Part shown: positions 21,116 through 33,658 of the stretch, in pieces
Numbering within the stretch: the first letter of the stretch is position 1
Layout of the letters: the number at the start of each line of letters is the position of its first letter
Source: Dendrobium chrysotoxum
Lineage: Eukaryota; Streptophyta; Magnoliopsida; Asparagales; Orchidaceae
Assembly (NCBI GenBank): GCA_019925795.1
Contig: CM034314.1
Location: 93,491,264 to 93,555,263 of the forward strand
Direction: 5' to 3'
DNA length: 64,000 nucleotides
Made by a program: the position numbers and the translations under genes
The notes under the pieces: generated by a model
The model's input: the letters and a program-made list of their open reading frames with translations, nothing else
The model's database searches: none
What the model was told of the DNA's origin: nothing

Positions 21116-22168
21116 AAAAATGATGTAGCAGGCCTGCAATAGATGAGTTCAAGCAAACAGATAGCAATGAAACAGTAACAATACTGTTTAGAAAACTGTA
21201 AATGAGTATTGATTCTGAAAAACTAAACCTCCAGGCAGCCTTCCCAGCTGATATACTAAAATAAAGACATACTAAAAGAATAAAACTGTAAAAAGCAAAA
21301 TCAATTACTATAATATTAACAATAGCTACTGCCATGAGTAGTGGCTCTAACTAACTAAAGCAGCCTGTGTGAAGATAAGTTGTCTCGCCCACTTAGCTAT
21401 GCTAATATGCTCCGCATCACTATGTCAAGCACCATTTTCTCTCTCCTTAGAATGCACCATGTATTTTTCTTGAACCAAAAGTTGAAACCCTATAAGGCTG
21501 TAATGACCACCTTATTCCATTACCATTTCTTCCCCACCAAAATTCGTGTCCCCAAACTCTATATATTACACCACTTCTCCCACCACACTTTTCCCACCGC
21601 CCATCTTCTCATAAACAAACAATTCACTGCTTCTTCTTCTTCTTTTCTCTCACTGCGTGTACTTTTTTTTCTTTTTGTATATGATTTAAGACGGGTGTCA
21701 TCTCATGATTCCTCGTCAACAAAAGTGGGCTAATTTTTTTATTTAAAAAAAACAACTCACAAAGCAGCCTTCAAATGTCTACAATGTGATTCGTAGAATT
21801 AAGACTGTCTCTCTTACGATTTAAGAAAAGTTAAGACTTTAACTAGGGTTGAATTGCATCACTTTATATAAATAGTTCTGTTTAATCACGTATTTTGCTG
21901 CTAATATTTTTGAAAAAACAAATGAAGGGCTTCTTTGGTTGCTTATATTTGGACAAAATTTGAACGAGTCTTAACTCAAAAAAAAAAAAAAAAAAAAAAT
22001 TCATCTAAAATTTTTTTTTTTTTGGAAAGGTTAAATTTATTTCATCAAGAAAAACTGGTTATAAAATGCTCATGGAGCTACAATAAAAAAAAGAAACGAA
22101 AGACAAGTGAGTAACTTATCCTAAACTACTTACAAAAATATGAAGCAGAAAAGGGAAATTCAAGCTCA
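21116..22168. other. Non-coding sequence with a promoter-like stretch
   Basis: No protein domain is supported. A TATA-like CTATATATTACACC at 21559-21572, followed by a CT-rich leader-like stretch (to about 21660), looks like a plant core promoter on the plus strand, but no gene follows it. A 24-bp A run lies near 21979-22001. Confidence 0.3.
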
Positions 22169-22528
22169 TGTGTTCGTTCAAATGATGATGTGATTTTAGG
22201 GGACTGATTAGTTGATCATGATATCTTACGGAGATAAATAGTGAGAATAAACCAATGTGATTAAAAATAAGGCTCTTGAATGTTATAAATGATTGCCAAC
22301 TTAACAGAGGTCTTTATCATGAATATTAAGCTTTATCAAGACCTATGTGAAATCCGACCGATAAAGCTTAATATTAATGATCAAGACCTATGTTAAGTTA
22401 GCAATCATTTATAACATTCAAGAGCCTTATTTTTAATCACATTGATTTATTCTCAGTATTTATCTCCGTAAGATATCATGATCAACTAATCATTCCCCTA
22501 GAACTGCATCATCATTTGAACTAACACA
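22169..22528. repeat. Near-perfect 360-bp palindrome (foldback/MITE-like hairpin)
   Basis: The arms 22169 to about 22340 and about 22362-22528 are reverse complements with few mismatches; blocks such as TTGATCATGATATCTTACGG are identical on both sides. The loop is about 20 bp. The outer ends read TGTGTT and AACACA. No target duplication was found and nothing is encoded. Confidence 0.85.
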
Positions 22529-23811
22529 GACCTTCTGATAGCTTACTAGCTGGTTCTACTAGAGGGTTGAGATCAAGTCTAAGGTATGATATTGTAGTTT
22601 ACTGACCTTTCTTATAACTTTCAATATATGACATGTGAAAAAATCGTCACTACTTACTGATTCAATAAACGGGCCCGGTTCAGTTTGTTTAGTTAGAAAA
22701 AAAATAATAATAAAAACAGTGTCAACGTTTTAATTGCAATTTTTAACTTATATTTTGTTTATGAAATTTCTTTATAGGAAATATGCCTGTGGGGCCCACT
22801 AGTCGGAGGATCATTTGATACATGTCGACCGCAGTCAACCGCTGAGAAATCGAGGCATTGGGGCTTATAATCCGCTAAGTCTCGTGGCTTATGCTGCCTA
22901 GCTCAGGCTAACCTGCTTGCTTACTCTTTGGAAATTATATGCTAATTCGGTATAATATCTCACAACTGCATTTTGTCCTAATCTGATGTGCCCTCGGTGA
23001 GACCACAACGGTATTTTGCTCCGCATTTCTCAATAGTACACAAAAAAATAGAAAAAAAATTATTTATTGATATTGTAAACTAGAATTGTTAACATGCAAG
23101 TAAATTGGTACTTTCTACTATAGTTACGATGCTTATCTTACTGAACAAAAATCGGGATTTGGTTCCACAACAGAGAATCACAAAATAAAAGATAAGATAG
23201 CATATGATAAAATATTTTGGACTAATAAATATAAATTATCCAAGTTTTTCTAATGAGACTCTCTTTTATTGATGTGGATCAGAGCATAGGCATCCCTAGA
23301 TCTCTATCGAGTTTATAGGGATGTAAAGGGGAGATTTATGACCTTCCTATAGTGATTGTATCTTCATAGAACCTAGATGGTTAAATATCCTAGGTTTGGA
23401 CATGCAAACATTCCATTTCAATACTCCTATTTGTTCTAATATTCCTCCTTTGAAATAATATATCACACTAGTTTTTAACTATATTTTTAAAAAAAAAAAA
23501 ATCTTAAATAAACACTAGTTTTTAACTACATGCGGCCACTATATGCATTAAATTAAAATAGAAAGACATTAAAAACATTCTTTTCTCTTTCAAAGCATAA
23601 GTGTCTACATTAGTATTAACATTGAATTTACATCATTAGCCCAAAATAATGGAATTAGCCAAACATGAAATGTGACGAAAAAAATTTGGATTTCATTGCT
23701 TTCATAAAAGAGAAAATACATGAGTAAAAATTATTCAATATGCCACCTAGATAGTACAAATGCAGATGTCTAATTGCTTACAAAAAAATAGGCTAACAAT
23801 TCCCAAATGTA
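22529..23811. other. AT-rich intergenic sequence
   Basis: Apart from short A/T runs nothing is recognisable. Confidence 0.5.
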
Positions 23812-24545
23812 GTATCCTTCTCTCTCTTGGCCTCCATAAACTTCACTCTAAGGAGGCACTACAATTTGGACTAAACTAAACAAAATTATGACAGAACTCT
23901 TTCAAATGAACTAAAAAAATTTATACTTGTACAAAAATGGACTCAAGCACCACAATGCTCTACATGATGCTGCCTCAATGTTATAAGATGAAATAGCACC
24001 TCGGCACTGTTGTGATTGCCTCACTGTAGTGTTGGGTGACTTGACGCGGCTAGTGCCTGAATCGGCGTGTCTTTTGGTTGAGTCGGTGCGACTCATTGTT
24101 TTGGCAACTGCTCCATAGCGGCATTGCAAAATCTGAGCATTGCAGCGCTTGCATTTGTAATCTAGCATTGTGTAGTTCTGCACTCTGGTGCTTAAATTCT
24201 CGAGATCAAATGTTGTAGAGTGAATTTCTAGCGCAGCAATGTTGTGAAGTGTTGTGGTGTTGTGAAGCATTGTAGGGTTGTGGAGAGCTGTGGTGCTGAA
24301 TTTGGCTCTGCTGGGGCACTGAATTAGTTGCCTTTTTGTCTAAGACTTCGGCGCTGCGATTTCCTGATATTGCATCAGGGAGTTATTAACACTGCGACGC
24401 TGGTAGTTGGGGGGCTACGGCATTGGTTCAATATTTGTGAATTTTTTCTCTTTTTTCTGAGTATTTATTGCACAATATCAACTAAAAATAATATTTTTAC
24501 TATATTTAAGATAGCAAAATACTATAAAATTTACACTTAACTCTC
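23812..24545 (-). repeat. LTR-like repeat, family A copy 2
   Basis: It aligns along its length to 18684-19396, sharing CTCTTGGCCTCC at the left edge, a GGCGC-type middle, and a right edge containing TAAAAATAATATTTTTAC and CACTTAAC. The minus-strand TATA (GTATAAATTT) is at about 23920-23930. It is more diverged at both ends than copy 1, so boundaries are approximate. Confidence 0.6.
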
Positions 24546-25223
24546 AACTCTAACTTCCTCCTATTCTTGCAACTACTGTCATCGATTTCGCCATCACACA
24601 CCCACACTTCTACTTCAACTATCTCCCTCTCAAACCATCAACCTAGTTGTAGGCATTATCATCGCTCCTCACCTATCTATAAGTCGATGCAAGAGCTAAT
24701 GAAAAAGCCTCTGCCAATCGCTTTATTGCCTTCGACTCTGATGAAGATCTGTAAATTAAAAGTGGAGCTCTTGTGGACTGCGGGTTTAAGTTAAATCTGC
24801 CAACTACCTGCATCTACTAAATTAATTAATTGTATGATTCGTTTTTTCTCAAATTAAATAATTTACTTTCCATTGAGGGTTGCACTGGAAAAGGATATTA
24901 ATATTAACTTACTTATTTTATTAAATAATTTTTAAAACAAATTTTTTACTATAGTGCAATATTTTTTATTATTTTATTTCTTTATAATTTTTTTTTGGTC
25001 CTCACGTGCATATCTGTATTTGGTGAAATTAGGAGGAACAAGGAATTGAAAGCTTTAGAAATAGAAAGGGGTGTAAGGAATATCAACTAAAATAGCCTTT
25101 GTTAGATCTACTTATCCTATAAGGTTCCAGGCTGCCATACATTTGTTTTGCCAAATTTAATATATTATTAACTTTGATTTCATAAAATATTATTTTGTTG
25201 TTTGTAAATAAAAAATTTGTGCA
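24546..25223. other. Intergenic sequence, nothing recognised
   Basis: A 75-codon frame at 24567-24794 has no recognisable domain. At about 25107-25165 the sequence shares CTACTTATCCTA-AAGGTTC with 12447-12475, next to the RTE fragment there. Confidence 0.4.
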
Positions 25224-28200
25224 TATTAGTACGTGAAAAGTGTGCAAGGGCCGCTGCATCGGCGCCCAGGGTACAGTGTTAAATAGGCAAGGGTTCCCAC
25301 ATCAAGGACGGATGTGGGCAAAGAAGCTAGTCCATGATACTAATATTAGGATAGGAACTTGGAATATAGGTTCCCTTACAGGAAGATTAATGGAATTAAT
25401 AGATATTATGATTCATAGGAAGATAAATATTTTGTGCATTCAGGAAACTAAATGGGTTGGAGAGAAGGCTAAGGAGATTGATAGTTTAGGATTTAAAGTT
25501 TGGTATTCAGGTAAGAGTCGTACTAGAAATGGTGTAGGCGTGATTATAGATAAGAGTTTGAAGGATAATGTTATAAATATTAATAGAATTGGAGATAGAA
25601 TTATGGCTTTAAAGATTGTTGTTGATGCTAAGATTATTAATATTATAAGTGCTTATGCTCCTCAAGTAGGTTTGGATATGTGTTCAAAATTAAAATTTTG
25701 GGAAGATTTAGAAGAATTAATTCAAAAGATACCTCTCGAAGAAAAAAATTTTATTGGAGGAGATTTAAATGGACATGTTGGTAGAGAGGTAAATGATTTT
25801 AAAAGCATTCATGGTGGATATGGGTTTGGAATGACTAATGAAGGTGGTAAGACCATACTAGATTTTTCTTTAGCTTATGAATTTTTAATTGCTAATACCT
25901 TATTTAAGAAAAGAGATGAGCATCTCATCACTTATAAGAATGGTTATAGTAAAACTCAGATTGATTATTTTCTTATAAGAAAAGTAGATCGTTTATATTG
26001 CAAAGATTGTAAAGTTATTCCGAGTAAAAGTTTATGTACCCAACATCGCTTATTAGTTTTAGACTTTAAGATGAAAGGACAGAAAATAAAAAATAAAGTA
26101 AAACGATTTTCTAGGATTAGATGGGGGCATTTAAAGAATAGTAATAAAAATATTTTTGAGAGTAAGATTTTAGATTCTAAGATTTTATTTGTGCATGAGG
26201 ATGCTAATGTTATGTGGGAAAAAGTGGCTAGTGATATTAAAAATATTGCTAAAGATGTGTTTGGAGTATCAAAGGGAAAAGCCCCTAATAGTAAAAATAG
26301 CTGGTGGTGGAATCCAATTGTGCAAGAAAAGATAAAAAATAAGAAGATTTGTTATAAAAATTGGTTTAGATGTAAAAATTCTGATAATTGGGAAAGATAT
26401 AAAGAGGCATGTAGGGATTCTAAGAAAGCAATATGTGATGCAAAGATCTTAGCTTTTAATGATTTATATAATAGATTAGATACTAAGGATGGAGAAAGAT
26501 ATATGTATAAGCTAGCCAAACAAAGAGATAGGAGTAGTAAGGATTTAATTCAAGTGAAGTGTATTAAGGATGAAGATCAAAAAGTACTTTTCTTAGAAGA
26601 TGATATTCAACAAAGGTGGATGAGATATTTTGATAAACTTTTTAATGAAGATTGTAGGAATACAATTGTCTTTAGTGACCTTAGCATCCTAAATGAAAAT
26701 AAAGATTTCTGTTTTTATTGGAGTATTAGTAAAACCGAAGTTAGAGAGGCTTTAAAGAAAATGAAGTGTGGAAAAGCTGTTGGACCTGATGATATCCCAA
26801 TAGAGATGTGGAAATGCTTAGGAGATGAAGGAATTTCTTGGCTAACTAAACTTTTTAATAATATTTTGAAGACTAAAAAGATGCCAGATGCGTGGAGAAT
26901 GAGTGTATTGATTCCTATTTATAAGAATAAAGGTGATGCACAAGATTGTGCGAATTATAGAGGAATTAAGTTAATGTGTCACACTTTAAAACTATGGGAG
27001 CGAGTTATGGAGCGTAGGCTGCGGCGTGATACTAATGTTTCTCAAAATCAATTTGGATTCATGCCTGGTAGGTCTACTATGGAAGCCATACATTTATTGA
27101 GAGGTTTGATGGAGAAATATAGGGAGAATAAGGAGGATCTACATATGATATTTATTGATTTAGAGAAAGCATATGATAAAGTTCCAAGAGAAGTGCTATG
27201 GAGAGTTCTTGAAAAGAAAGGAGTTAATAATGCTTATATTCAAATCATTAAAGATATGTATGAAGGAGCTACTACTTGTGTTCAAACACAAGGTGGTTTG
27301 ACCAAGTATTTCCCTATTTCGGTTGGATTACATCAAGGATCAGCTTTAAGCCCATATCTTTTCGCGTTAGTCATGGATGTTCTCACTAGACATTTACAAG
27401 AGGATGTACCCTGGTGTATGCTTTTTGCTGATGATATTCTTCTTGTTGACAAGACTAAAGAGGGAGTTGAAGGTAAACTTGAAGTCTGGAGATCAACCTT
27501 AGAGTCTAAAGGTTTTCGCTTGAGTAGATCTAAAACTGAATATATGGAGTGTAATTTTAGCAGTAATAGACCTAGTGAGGGGATTGTGACTTTGGGCGAT
27601 CAAGTCATTAATAAGAGTACACGTTTTAGATATCTTGGATCTATTGTTCAGAGTGATGGTGAAATAGATGGGGATGTTATCAGTAGAATTCAAGTTGGAT
27701 GGTTGAAGTGGAGGAATGCATCGGGCTTGTTGTGTGATAGAAAAGTCCCCCTTAAACTTAAGGGAAAATTCTATAAGATGGTGGTGAGACCTGCAATGCT
27801 TTATGGTGCAGAATGTTGGCCATTAAAAGAGAAGCATAATACTAAGTTATGTGTTGCGGAGATGAGGATGCTTAGGTGGATGAGTGGATTTACTCTTAGA
27901 GACAGGATACGAAATGAGCATATACGTGAAAAGGTTGGAGTAGCTCCAGTGGAGGATAAGATTAGAGAGAGTCGCCTTAGATGGTTTGGTCACATAAAAC
28001 GGCGGCCTTCCGATGACCCAGTTAGGAAAGTAGAGGTATTAGATTTGACTTATGTTAAGAAAGGTAGAGGTAGACCTAAAAAGACTTGGTTAGAAAATAT
28101 TAGAAATGATCTTTCTCTATTAGATTTAAACGAGAATTTGACTTTGAACCGGACACAATGGAGAAAAAGGATTCATGTTGCCGACCCCACGTAGTGGGAC

Positions 28201-28243
28201 AAAGGTTTGTTATTGTTGTTGTTGTTGTATTAGTACGTGAAAA
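25224..28243 (+). mobile_element. RTE-clade LINE, copy 1, with 16-bp target duplication
   Basis: A non-LTR element is bounded by the exact duplication TATTAGTACGTGAAAA (25224-25239 and 28228-28243). The 3' end is a short (TTG)n tail after the stop, typical of RTE elements. Its left end lacks about 30 codons plus leader that the copy at 37326-40405 has, so it is 5'-truncated only slightly. The intact flanking repeat and open frame show a recent insertion. Confidence 0.92.
25240..28194 (+). CDS. RTE LINE polyprotein: AP endonuclease and reverse transcriptase
   Basis: An uninterrupted frame of 984 codons begins at the insertion edge with GTG; the first ATG in frame is at 25312. The endonuclease domain nicks target DNA and spans about residues 36-260: TWNIGS, CIQETKW, SAYAPQVG, GGDLNGHVG, QIDYFL and TQHRLLVLDF carry its catalytic Asn, Glu, Asp and His positions. 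The reverse transcriptase spans about residues 500-800: NYRGIKLM, FGFMPGRSTMEAI, FIDLEKAYDKVPRE (about 637), GLHQGSALSP and the catalytic FADD (about 728). The C-terminus ends HVADPT. It is about 98% identical at protein level to the copy at 37361-40393. All key residues look present; activity would depend on a promoter, which the truncated 5' end may lack. Confidence 0.92.
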   Translation: MCKGRCIGAQGTVLNRQGFPHQGRMWAKKLVHDTNIRIGTWNIGSLTGRLMELIDIMIHRKINILCIQETKWVGEKAKEIDSLGFKVWYSGKSRTRNGVGVIIDKSLKDNVININRIGDRIMALKIVVDAKIINIISAYAPQVGLDMCSKLKFWEDLEELIQKIPLEEKNFIGGDLNGHVGREVNDFKSIHGGYGFGMTNEGGKTILDFSLAYEFLIANTLFKKRDEHLITYKNGYSKTQIDYFLIRKVDRLYCKDCKVIPSKSLCTQHRLLVLDFKMKGQKIKNKVKRFSRIRWGHLKNSNKNIFESKILDSKILFVHEDANVMWEKVASDIKNIAKDVFGVSKGKAPNSKNSWWWNPIVQEKIKNKKICYKNWFRCKNSDNWERYKEACRDSKKAICDAKILAFNDLYNRLDTKDGERYMYKLAKQRDRSSKDLIQVKCIKDEDQKVLFLEDDIQQRWMRYFDKLFNEDCRNTIVFSDLSILNENKDFCFYWSISKTEVREALKKMKCGKAVGPDDIPIEMWKCLGDEGISWLTKLFNNILKTKKMPDAWRMSVLIPIYKNKGDAQDCANYRGIKLMCHTLKLWERVMERRLRRDTNVSQNQFGFMPGRSTMEAIHLLRGLMEKYRENKEDLHMIFIDLEKAYDKVPREVLWRVLEKKGVNNAYIQIIKDMYEGATTCVQTQGGLTKYFPISVGLHQGSALSPYLFALVMDVLTRHLQEDVPWCMLFADDILLVDKTKEGVEGKLEVWRSTLESKGFRLSRSKTEYMECNFSSNRPSEGIVTLGDQVINKSTRFRYLGSIVQSDGEIDGDVISRIQVGWLKWRNASGLLCDRKVPLKLKGKFYKMVVRPAMLYGAECWPLKEKHNTKLCVAEMRMLRWMSGFTLRDRIRNEHIREKVGVAPVEDKIRESRLRWFGHIKRRPSDDPVRKVEVLDLTYVKKGRGRPKKTWLENIRNDLSLLDLNENLTLNRTQWRKRIHVADPT

Positions 28244-28560
28244 AAAAATCAAGAGATGAATAACGAGTTCAATTATGTTCGATCAAAGCTAGACTAAGGC
28301 GATATGTGGACAATGAGTTCAAATATATTCAATCAGGGTTATACTAAGGAGGTTAGAAGAGAGAGAGATGACTCATTCTGATTGAATGAAGCCTCAACTT
28401 GAGGGGTTTGCTATTGACGAGGGAGATTAGATCAAGGAGAGCAGTCGGATTGAAGAGCCGGAGTTTCATTGCATGTATGTGTTAGATTTTTCCTAAATCT
28501 TTCAATGAATTCAATGGCTAGTAATTAAATTTGGTATCTTATTTAATAACCTCAAGTAAC
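28244..28560. other. Unassigned sequence
   Basis: No frame is readable. It may belong to the old copia copy that follows. Confidence 0.35.
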
Positions 28561-28564
28561 AAAG

Positions 28565-29075
28565 GCCAGTAGGATTAAATGGGTCTCCCAAACAAAAAGA
28601 GATTTTTCAAATAATATTAAATGGCATCAAATAAAACTTACTGCTTAAGGAATCACTCAGCAAGTGGAGATTGATTATAATGATACATTCCCTCCAACCT
28701 CTAAGAAGATGATTCTTTGAACTCATGCCATGGGCATGTCATTTTAGTTATGGAGTTACATCAAAGGAATATCAAAACAATCTTACTCGATGGAGATTCA
28801 GATGAAGAGGCTTATATGAAATAACTAGAAGTATTCATCTAAAGTGAAAATAATTACCATCTCTGCAATTTTTAAAAATTTATGTATAAGATAAAGCAAA
28901 TCTCCCACCAGTGGTATTTAAAGTTTCATAATGTTACATTTCATTTTGTTTCATAGAATATATGATGGATTAATGTATATACTATAAAATTTGTGTGAAT
29001 AAAATAATTTTCTTAGCCCTATATGTGGATGATATTTTGCCTACTTTAATTTATTTTGGTTTGATCCATGATGTG
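28565..29075 (+). pseudogene. Ty1/copia reverse transcriptase fossil
   Basis: With stops and frame jumps ignored, the copia RT order can be followed: a KWVSQTKRDFSNN start (about 28580), EIDYNDTFPPTSKK (about 28668), ELHQRNIKTILLDGDSDEEA (about 28752), YKIKQISHQWYLKFHN (about 28880) and FLALYVDDIL at about 29012-29041. Functional copies read KWIFKTKRD, DYKETFSPVSKK and LKQASRQWYLKF. No LTRs were identified for it. Confidence 0.75.
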
Positions 29076-30069
29076 AAATAATCTCTCTAACAAAATTTTG
29101 ATAACAAAATTATGTGCTCCTCACTGCTTCAGTTATGATGAACTCACAAATATCATCATCGATGACATACGTGATGATGTATCCAACATTATTTCACAAC
29201 TGACATACAAAATTAATGGTATCTGAGGCGCAATTGAGATATAACACATGAATAATTCTACGCTTAAATGCACTGAGTGTTAAAATCCCATTAATTTCGA
29301 TTGGACGATTCCTCCCACTAATGTAAGTGGGTGTGGAGTGGACAAAATTTGCAGCTCTCCTCCGAAGAAAAGAAGAAAACACGACATTCTACGAAAGTGA
29401 ATAGTTTAGAGTTCATGCCAATAGATCTAAGAAGATTACTTGTATTCATACCTCTGTTACATTCAATCAATTGGTAAACACTCATTATGAAGCATCTTCC
29501 GAGCAAGGAAATGGGTAAAGGAAGTCTACTTCAGAGCTTTCTGCTACATGCCCAGGGCAAAAGAGACAAAGGGAAGAGGCATCTTCTACTTTTTCCAAGT
29601 TTCTTTTCCAGCCCACAATTTCCACTTCAGAAGTGGCATACAATATTATAATTCAAATCCAATTTTGGAAGGGTATGATAAAAAAGCAAATTAGGTGGGG
29701 TTCCATATTAATGTTGGAAGGCTATGATAAAAAAGCAAATTAGATGTCAATAACTAGTTTGCTGATGACAAAATTATAATATGCTTTATTTAATTAGCTT
29801 CAAATCAGGACCACCTTTCCTCTACAAATCTTTTTTCTTTGTTTCAAATGTGATATTATGCTCATCATTACTAAATTAAATTTAATCTCCTCAGTAGGAC
29901 TAAATTCAGGCGTGCACGATTCTTGATTAATATGAATGATAATACCTCAACAACCATACACTGAAAATAAGGTTTTTGAATAACATTAACATATTTCAAA
30001 ATAATTATTCTGATAGAAAAATTATGCGGAATATTCATTCTCTGTATTTTACAATATTCAATGCACATT

Positions 30070-30071
<2 letters not shown>
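29076..30071. other. Intergenic sequence, nothing recognised
   Basis: The only structure seen is a direct repeat of about 30 bp (GGAAGGSTATGATAAAAAAG) at about 29667 and 29716. Confidence 0.45.

Positions 30072-30135
<64 letters not shown>
30072..30135. repeat. (CT)n(TA)n compound microsatellite
   Basis: About 41 bp of CT followed by about 22 bp of TA. Confidence 0.95.
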
Positions 30136-30136
<1 letters not shown>

Positions 30137-33100
30137 CTAGTTTTATTGCAAAAGTGCACGTTGTTAGAATTAAAAAAAAGAAGAAGAAGATTACATTGCT
30201 GTATGAAAAAAAAATTAATAAAATTTGTGTTGGCCTATTTAATAGTAACAAAAAAATATAAAAAATTTTATTGTTAATTTTATCGATCCAACTAATGAGA
30301 CTGATTTGTCAACTAAGATTTAGAGGCTTATTAAAACTATATTCCATGATTTTAGAACAAGGATTAATAATATAATAAATCAAAATTTTATAGCATAAAG
30401 AATAAAAAATATATAAAATAACACTTAGAGGTTTGTAGAAAATAATTCATTTATTGTTGCTTGGCATGTAAAAATCTATCAGTAAAATTTCAAAGAAATA
30501 TTCGTTAGAATAAAATATGTGCAATGAAATTATAATTATTTATTAAAATTTTTTAAATACAAATAGTTTTAATTGCATGTGCTATAAGTAAATATGAATA
30601 AAATGTAAGGATATGAGAATGTTTTTCATAGAATATTAAATTCTATCAAATTATATTCATTTTTAAATGAGATCAATTTAAAAACTTATCATTACGAATT
30701 ATTATAAAAAATATTAATAAAATTCAAATAAATAGAAAGATCAAATATTAAAAAAATAAATATTATACCCTAAAATTAATGTTTAAGAATTAATACAATT
30801 TATATGTAAGAGATTTAATATTTCCCTAGTTTTATTATACGTGCATTAAATGCATGTGAATAATAATTTTAAAATAAAAAATTCATATTAGGAATAATTT
30901 AATTATATTATCATTTAAAAAAGAAAGATATATATTAAGTTTATAGTTTTTTTTTTGTGGATAAAATCCACATAGGACACTATATGTTAATAAAAAATGA
31001 TTTTACTAATAAAAAAATAGCTACAAATGAACCCACATAGGGGCTTTAATTTAAAAATGTCTTTTGTCTGCTTGCATAAATAAAAATATAAAGGAAAAAT
31101 AAAGTAGAAAATAATTAAAAAAACATAGTAAAAAAATTTACATTCAAAATTTTCATAATAATAATAAGGAAAATATTATAGTGAATAATAACTTCATAGA
31201 TGGTCTTAATTAAATTATATATGCAAAGCATTTCTTCATTATTGGCTGGTTAACCAATAATACTTTTTGTAAGTGTTGTATTAAAGGAACGCATACTAAA
31301 GTTAAGATGAGCAAAGATCATTATTGCTTGAAAACTATATAAATCATAATAATTTAAAATAATAACAATAAAATAGTAGATCGAGTGGCACAACTTGCCT
31401 TCATTATGGCAAGTAAATTACCATAATAAATCGATATTATGACTTTCTTAGAAATTTAAAAAAAAAAAATCTTATAGTTCCACAAATTTTAATTAAAGAA
31501 GTTTTATTTTCTAAATATCTTTTGCATCATTTTATTTTTAAATCACAAGTTATCATAAATCTCAAACCGCAACTTGTCGCATCAACTTAATTCTAAATTT
31601 GCCAAATTACCAATAGTTTTTTTTCTAATTATCATAAATAATGACAGTAAATTACCAATAGTTAGAAAATATAGTATTTGCTTATGGGTAAATCTATTTC
31701 TTAAAAAACCTCTTTCAATGAAATCCTAATATTAACATCAAGCATAATGAACAATAACTTAAGCTCAATTAAAATTTTTTTAATATTCAAATAATAGTGC
31801 TAATATAAAATTATAAATTAGAAATAAAAAAATAATAAATTTAAACAAATATATAGATTAAGCTTGCTATGCTGCAAAACTCAAAGCCCTATGTTTACAA
31901 TGATTCCATCAAAACAAACATTTGGAATAAAGTCGTTAAACAAATTAGGAATACACTCTAAATAGAGATAAACCCTAAATAAAGGACTTGAATCACTTAG
32001 AACAATGGAAAACTTGATGGTATTTAATTGGTAAATACCTGCAAAGTCCACAGCTTCTCTAGAATCACCTCGAGCTACAGCTAATATGCAAGGATCTCAG
32101 AAATGTACATTGAAAAAGAGAGAAAAATAAATAAAATAGTCATCTTTTATTTTATGAAATATATTGGGCGAATACAGATATGAGAAGAGAAGCAAATACC
32201 TTAGAAAAAGGCAAAATCCCAAGCTGCTATGTGAGGATCTCAGAAAAAAGAAGAAAATTTGATTTTATGAAACATATTACAGATACGAGATAAGGAGAAA
32301 TTATTATATGTGAAGTCCGCACGTAGCTTGACCTCAATTAAAATAGTTCACGTCCTTATACACAAGGTGTGTATATACACTGTGTACATCCGGATTACAC
32401 GTAATAACTTTTCTGAGAAGAGAAGCAAATGCCTTAGGGAAAAGAGAAGCAAATACCTTAGGGAAAGACGAAATCCAAAGTTGCGCAAAGCCATAAAGCG
32501 GTGAAGGGCGTGAAGTAGCCCGCACGACACAAAAACTCTCCTTCACGCGAAGCCGAAGAAGAATGAAGAAACTTTGTCAGTTTCAAAGCCCTCGTTTCTT
32601 TTAGAATAGTAGTATAATAAAAAGGTGTATAGGTATTTTATGGAACGGTTTATAGACTTACAACCATCTTAATAAATAAAAGAGCATTTTATCGAATAGT
32701 ATAGCATCTCTAAACAAATGAACAATCAACAATCTACCAAAGATTCCATACATAAATCTGAAAAATACCATGACAAATGTATCTTCTCCTTTTTGTAAAC
32801 TACTTAACAATAATACAATTAATTTCGTTGGTGATGGTATGGAGTAATGCACAAGCAGAAAAGCTAAATTTGAATCAGAGAGGGAACTGCTTGCCGACCT
32901 AGGTCTGGCTGAAAGACCAACCATGAGGAGCTACATTGTTAAGAGGTGAGAGTTATGCCATCACTGGTAGTGAGCTCGAAGGAGAGCGACTGGCCTCACA
33001 TATCGGCGCCAATTTGCCAGTTCTACCCCCAATTTCTTTTCATCTGAAGCCAACCTGTTGTGCTGATGAGTTACAGGAGAGGAGGAAGATGAAGGGAGCG

Positions 33101-33223
33101 CTCCCCTTGCGGTCTTCTTTCTTTCAACGATAGAGATGGTATTAAACCCAAATCATTTATGAGACTCAAATCATAATCGCTTGATTTATATGACTGAAGC
33201 AAAAAAAAAGACATTTGACGGGC
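30136..33223. other. Long AT-rich stretch without recognised genes
   Basis: Strongly AT-rich to about 31860, then mixed. At 32415-32470 AGAGAAGCAAATRCCTTAGG occurs twice in tandem, with an older copy near 32185. At 32936-33131 there is a 65-codon frame without a recognisable domain. Nothing supports a gene. Confidence 0.45.
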
Positions 33224-33411
33224 TTAAAAAACTGTAATTTTATCCTCTTAAAAAACTGTAATCGCTTAATTAATATAACCTATTTTTATTTTTGACCATT
33301 GGCATTTCGTCTTAAAAAATTGTAATTTTATCCTCTTAAAAAGCTGTAATCGCTTAATTAATATAACCTATTCTTATTTTTGACCATTGGCATTTCGTCT
33401 TAAAAAACTGT
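33224..33411. repeat. 88-bp direct tandem repeat, two copies and a start of a third
   Basis: Units begin at 33224, 33312 and 33400 with TTAAAAAAYTGTAA and are nearly identical. Confidence 0.85.
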
Positions 33412-33612
33412 AACTTTATTTAGTTGAGGAAGTAAATTTAAGAGACATTAATTTGCGATAAATAGGTATTAATTTATATAATTATTATATATTTTTAGAT
33501 TTATTAATTATTTATAACACAATCAAGGGACAAGATAATTTTAGAAGAAATAAAATGGAAGGCCAAGATTTGATGTGGAAGAAAATTCAAGCAGTTTTTA
33601 TAATAGTAGTAT

Positions 33613-33613
<1 letters not shown>

Positions 33614-33655
<42 letters not shown>

Positions 33656-33658
33656 ATA
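33614..33658. repeat. (AT)n(AC)n microsatellite
   Basis: An alternating AT run ends in ACACACAC. Confidence 0.9.

Noticed and set aside
21380..21733. A 117-codon plus-strand frame as a gene
   Set aside because: The TATA-like and CT-rich leader-like sequences lie inside the frame, and the peptide has no recognisable domain; more likely promoter or leader-type DNA.
29871..30261. Frames with runs of RERERE or SLSLSL
   Set aside because: Translation of the CT/TA microsatellite.
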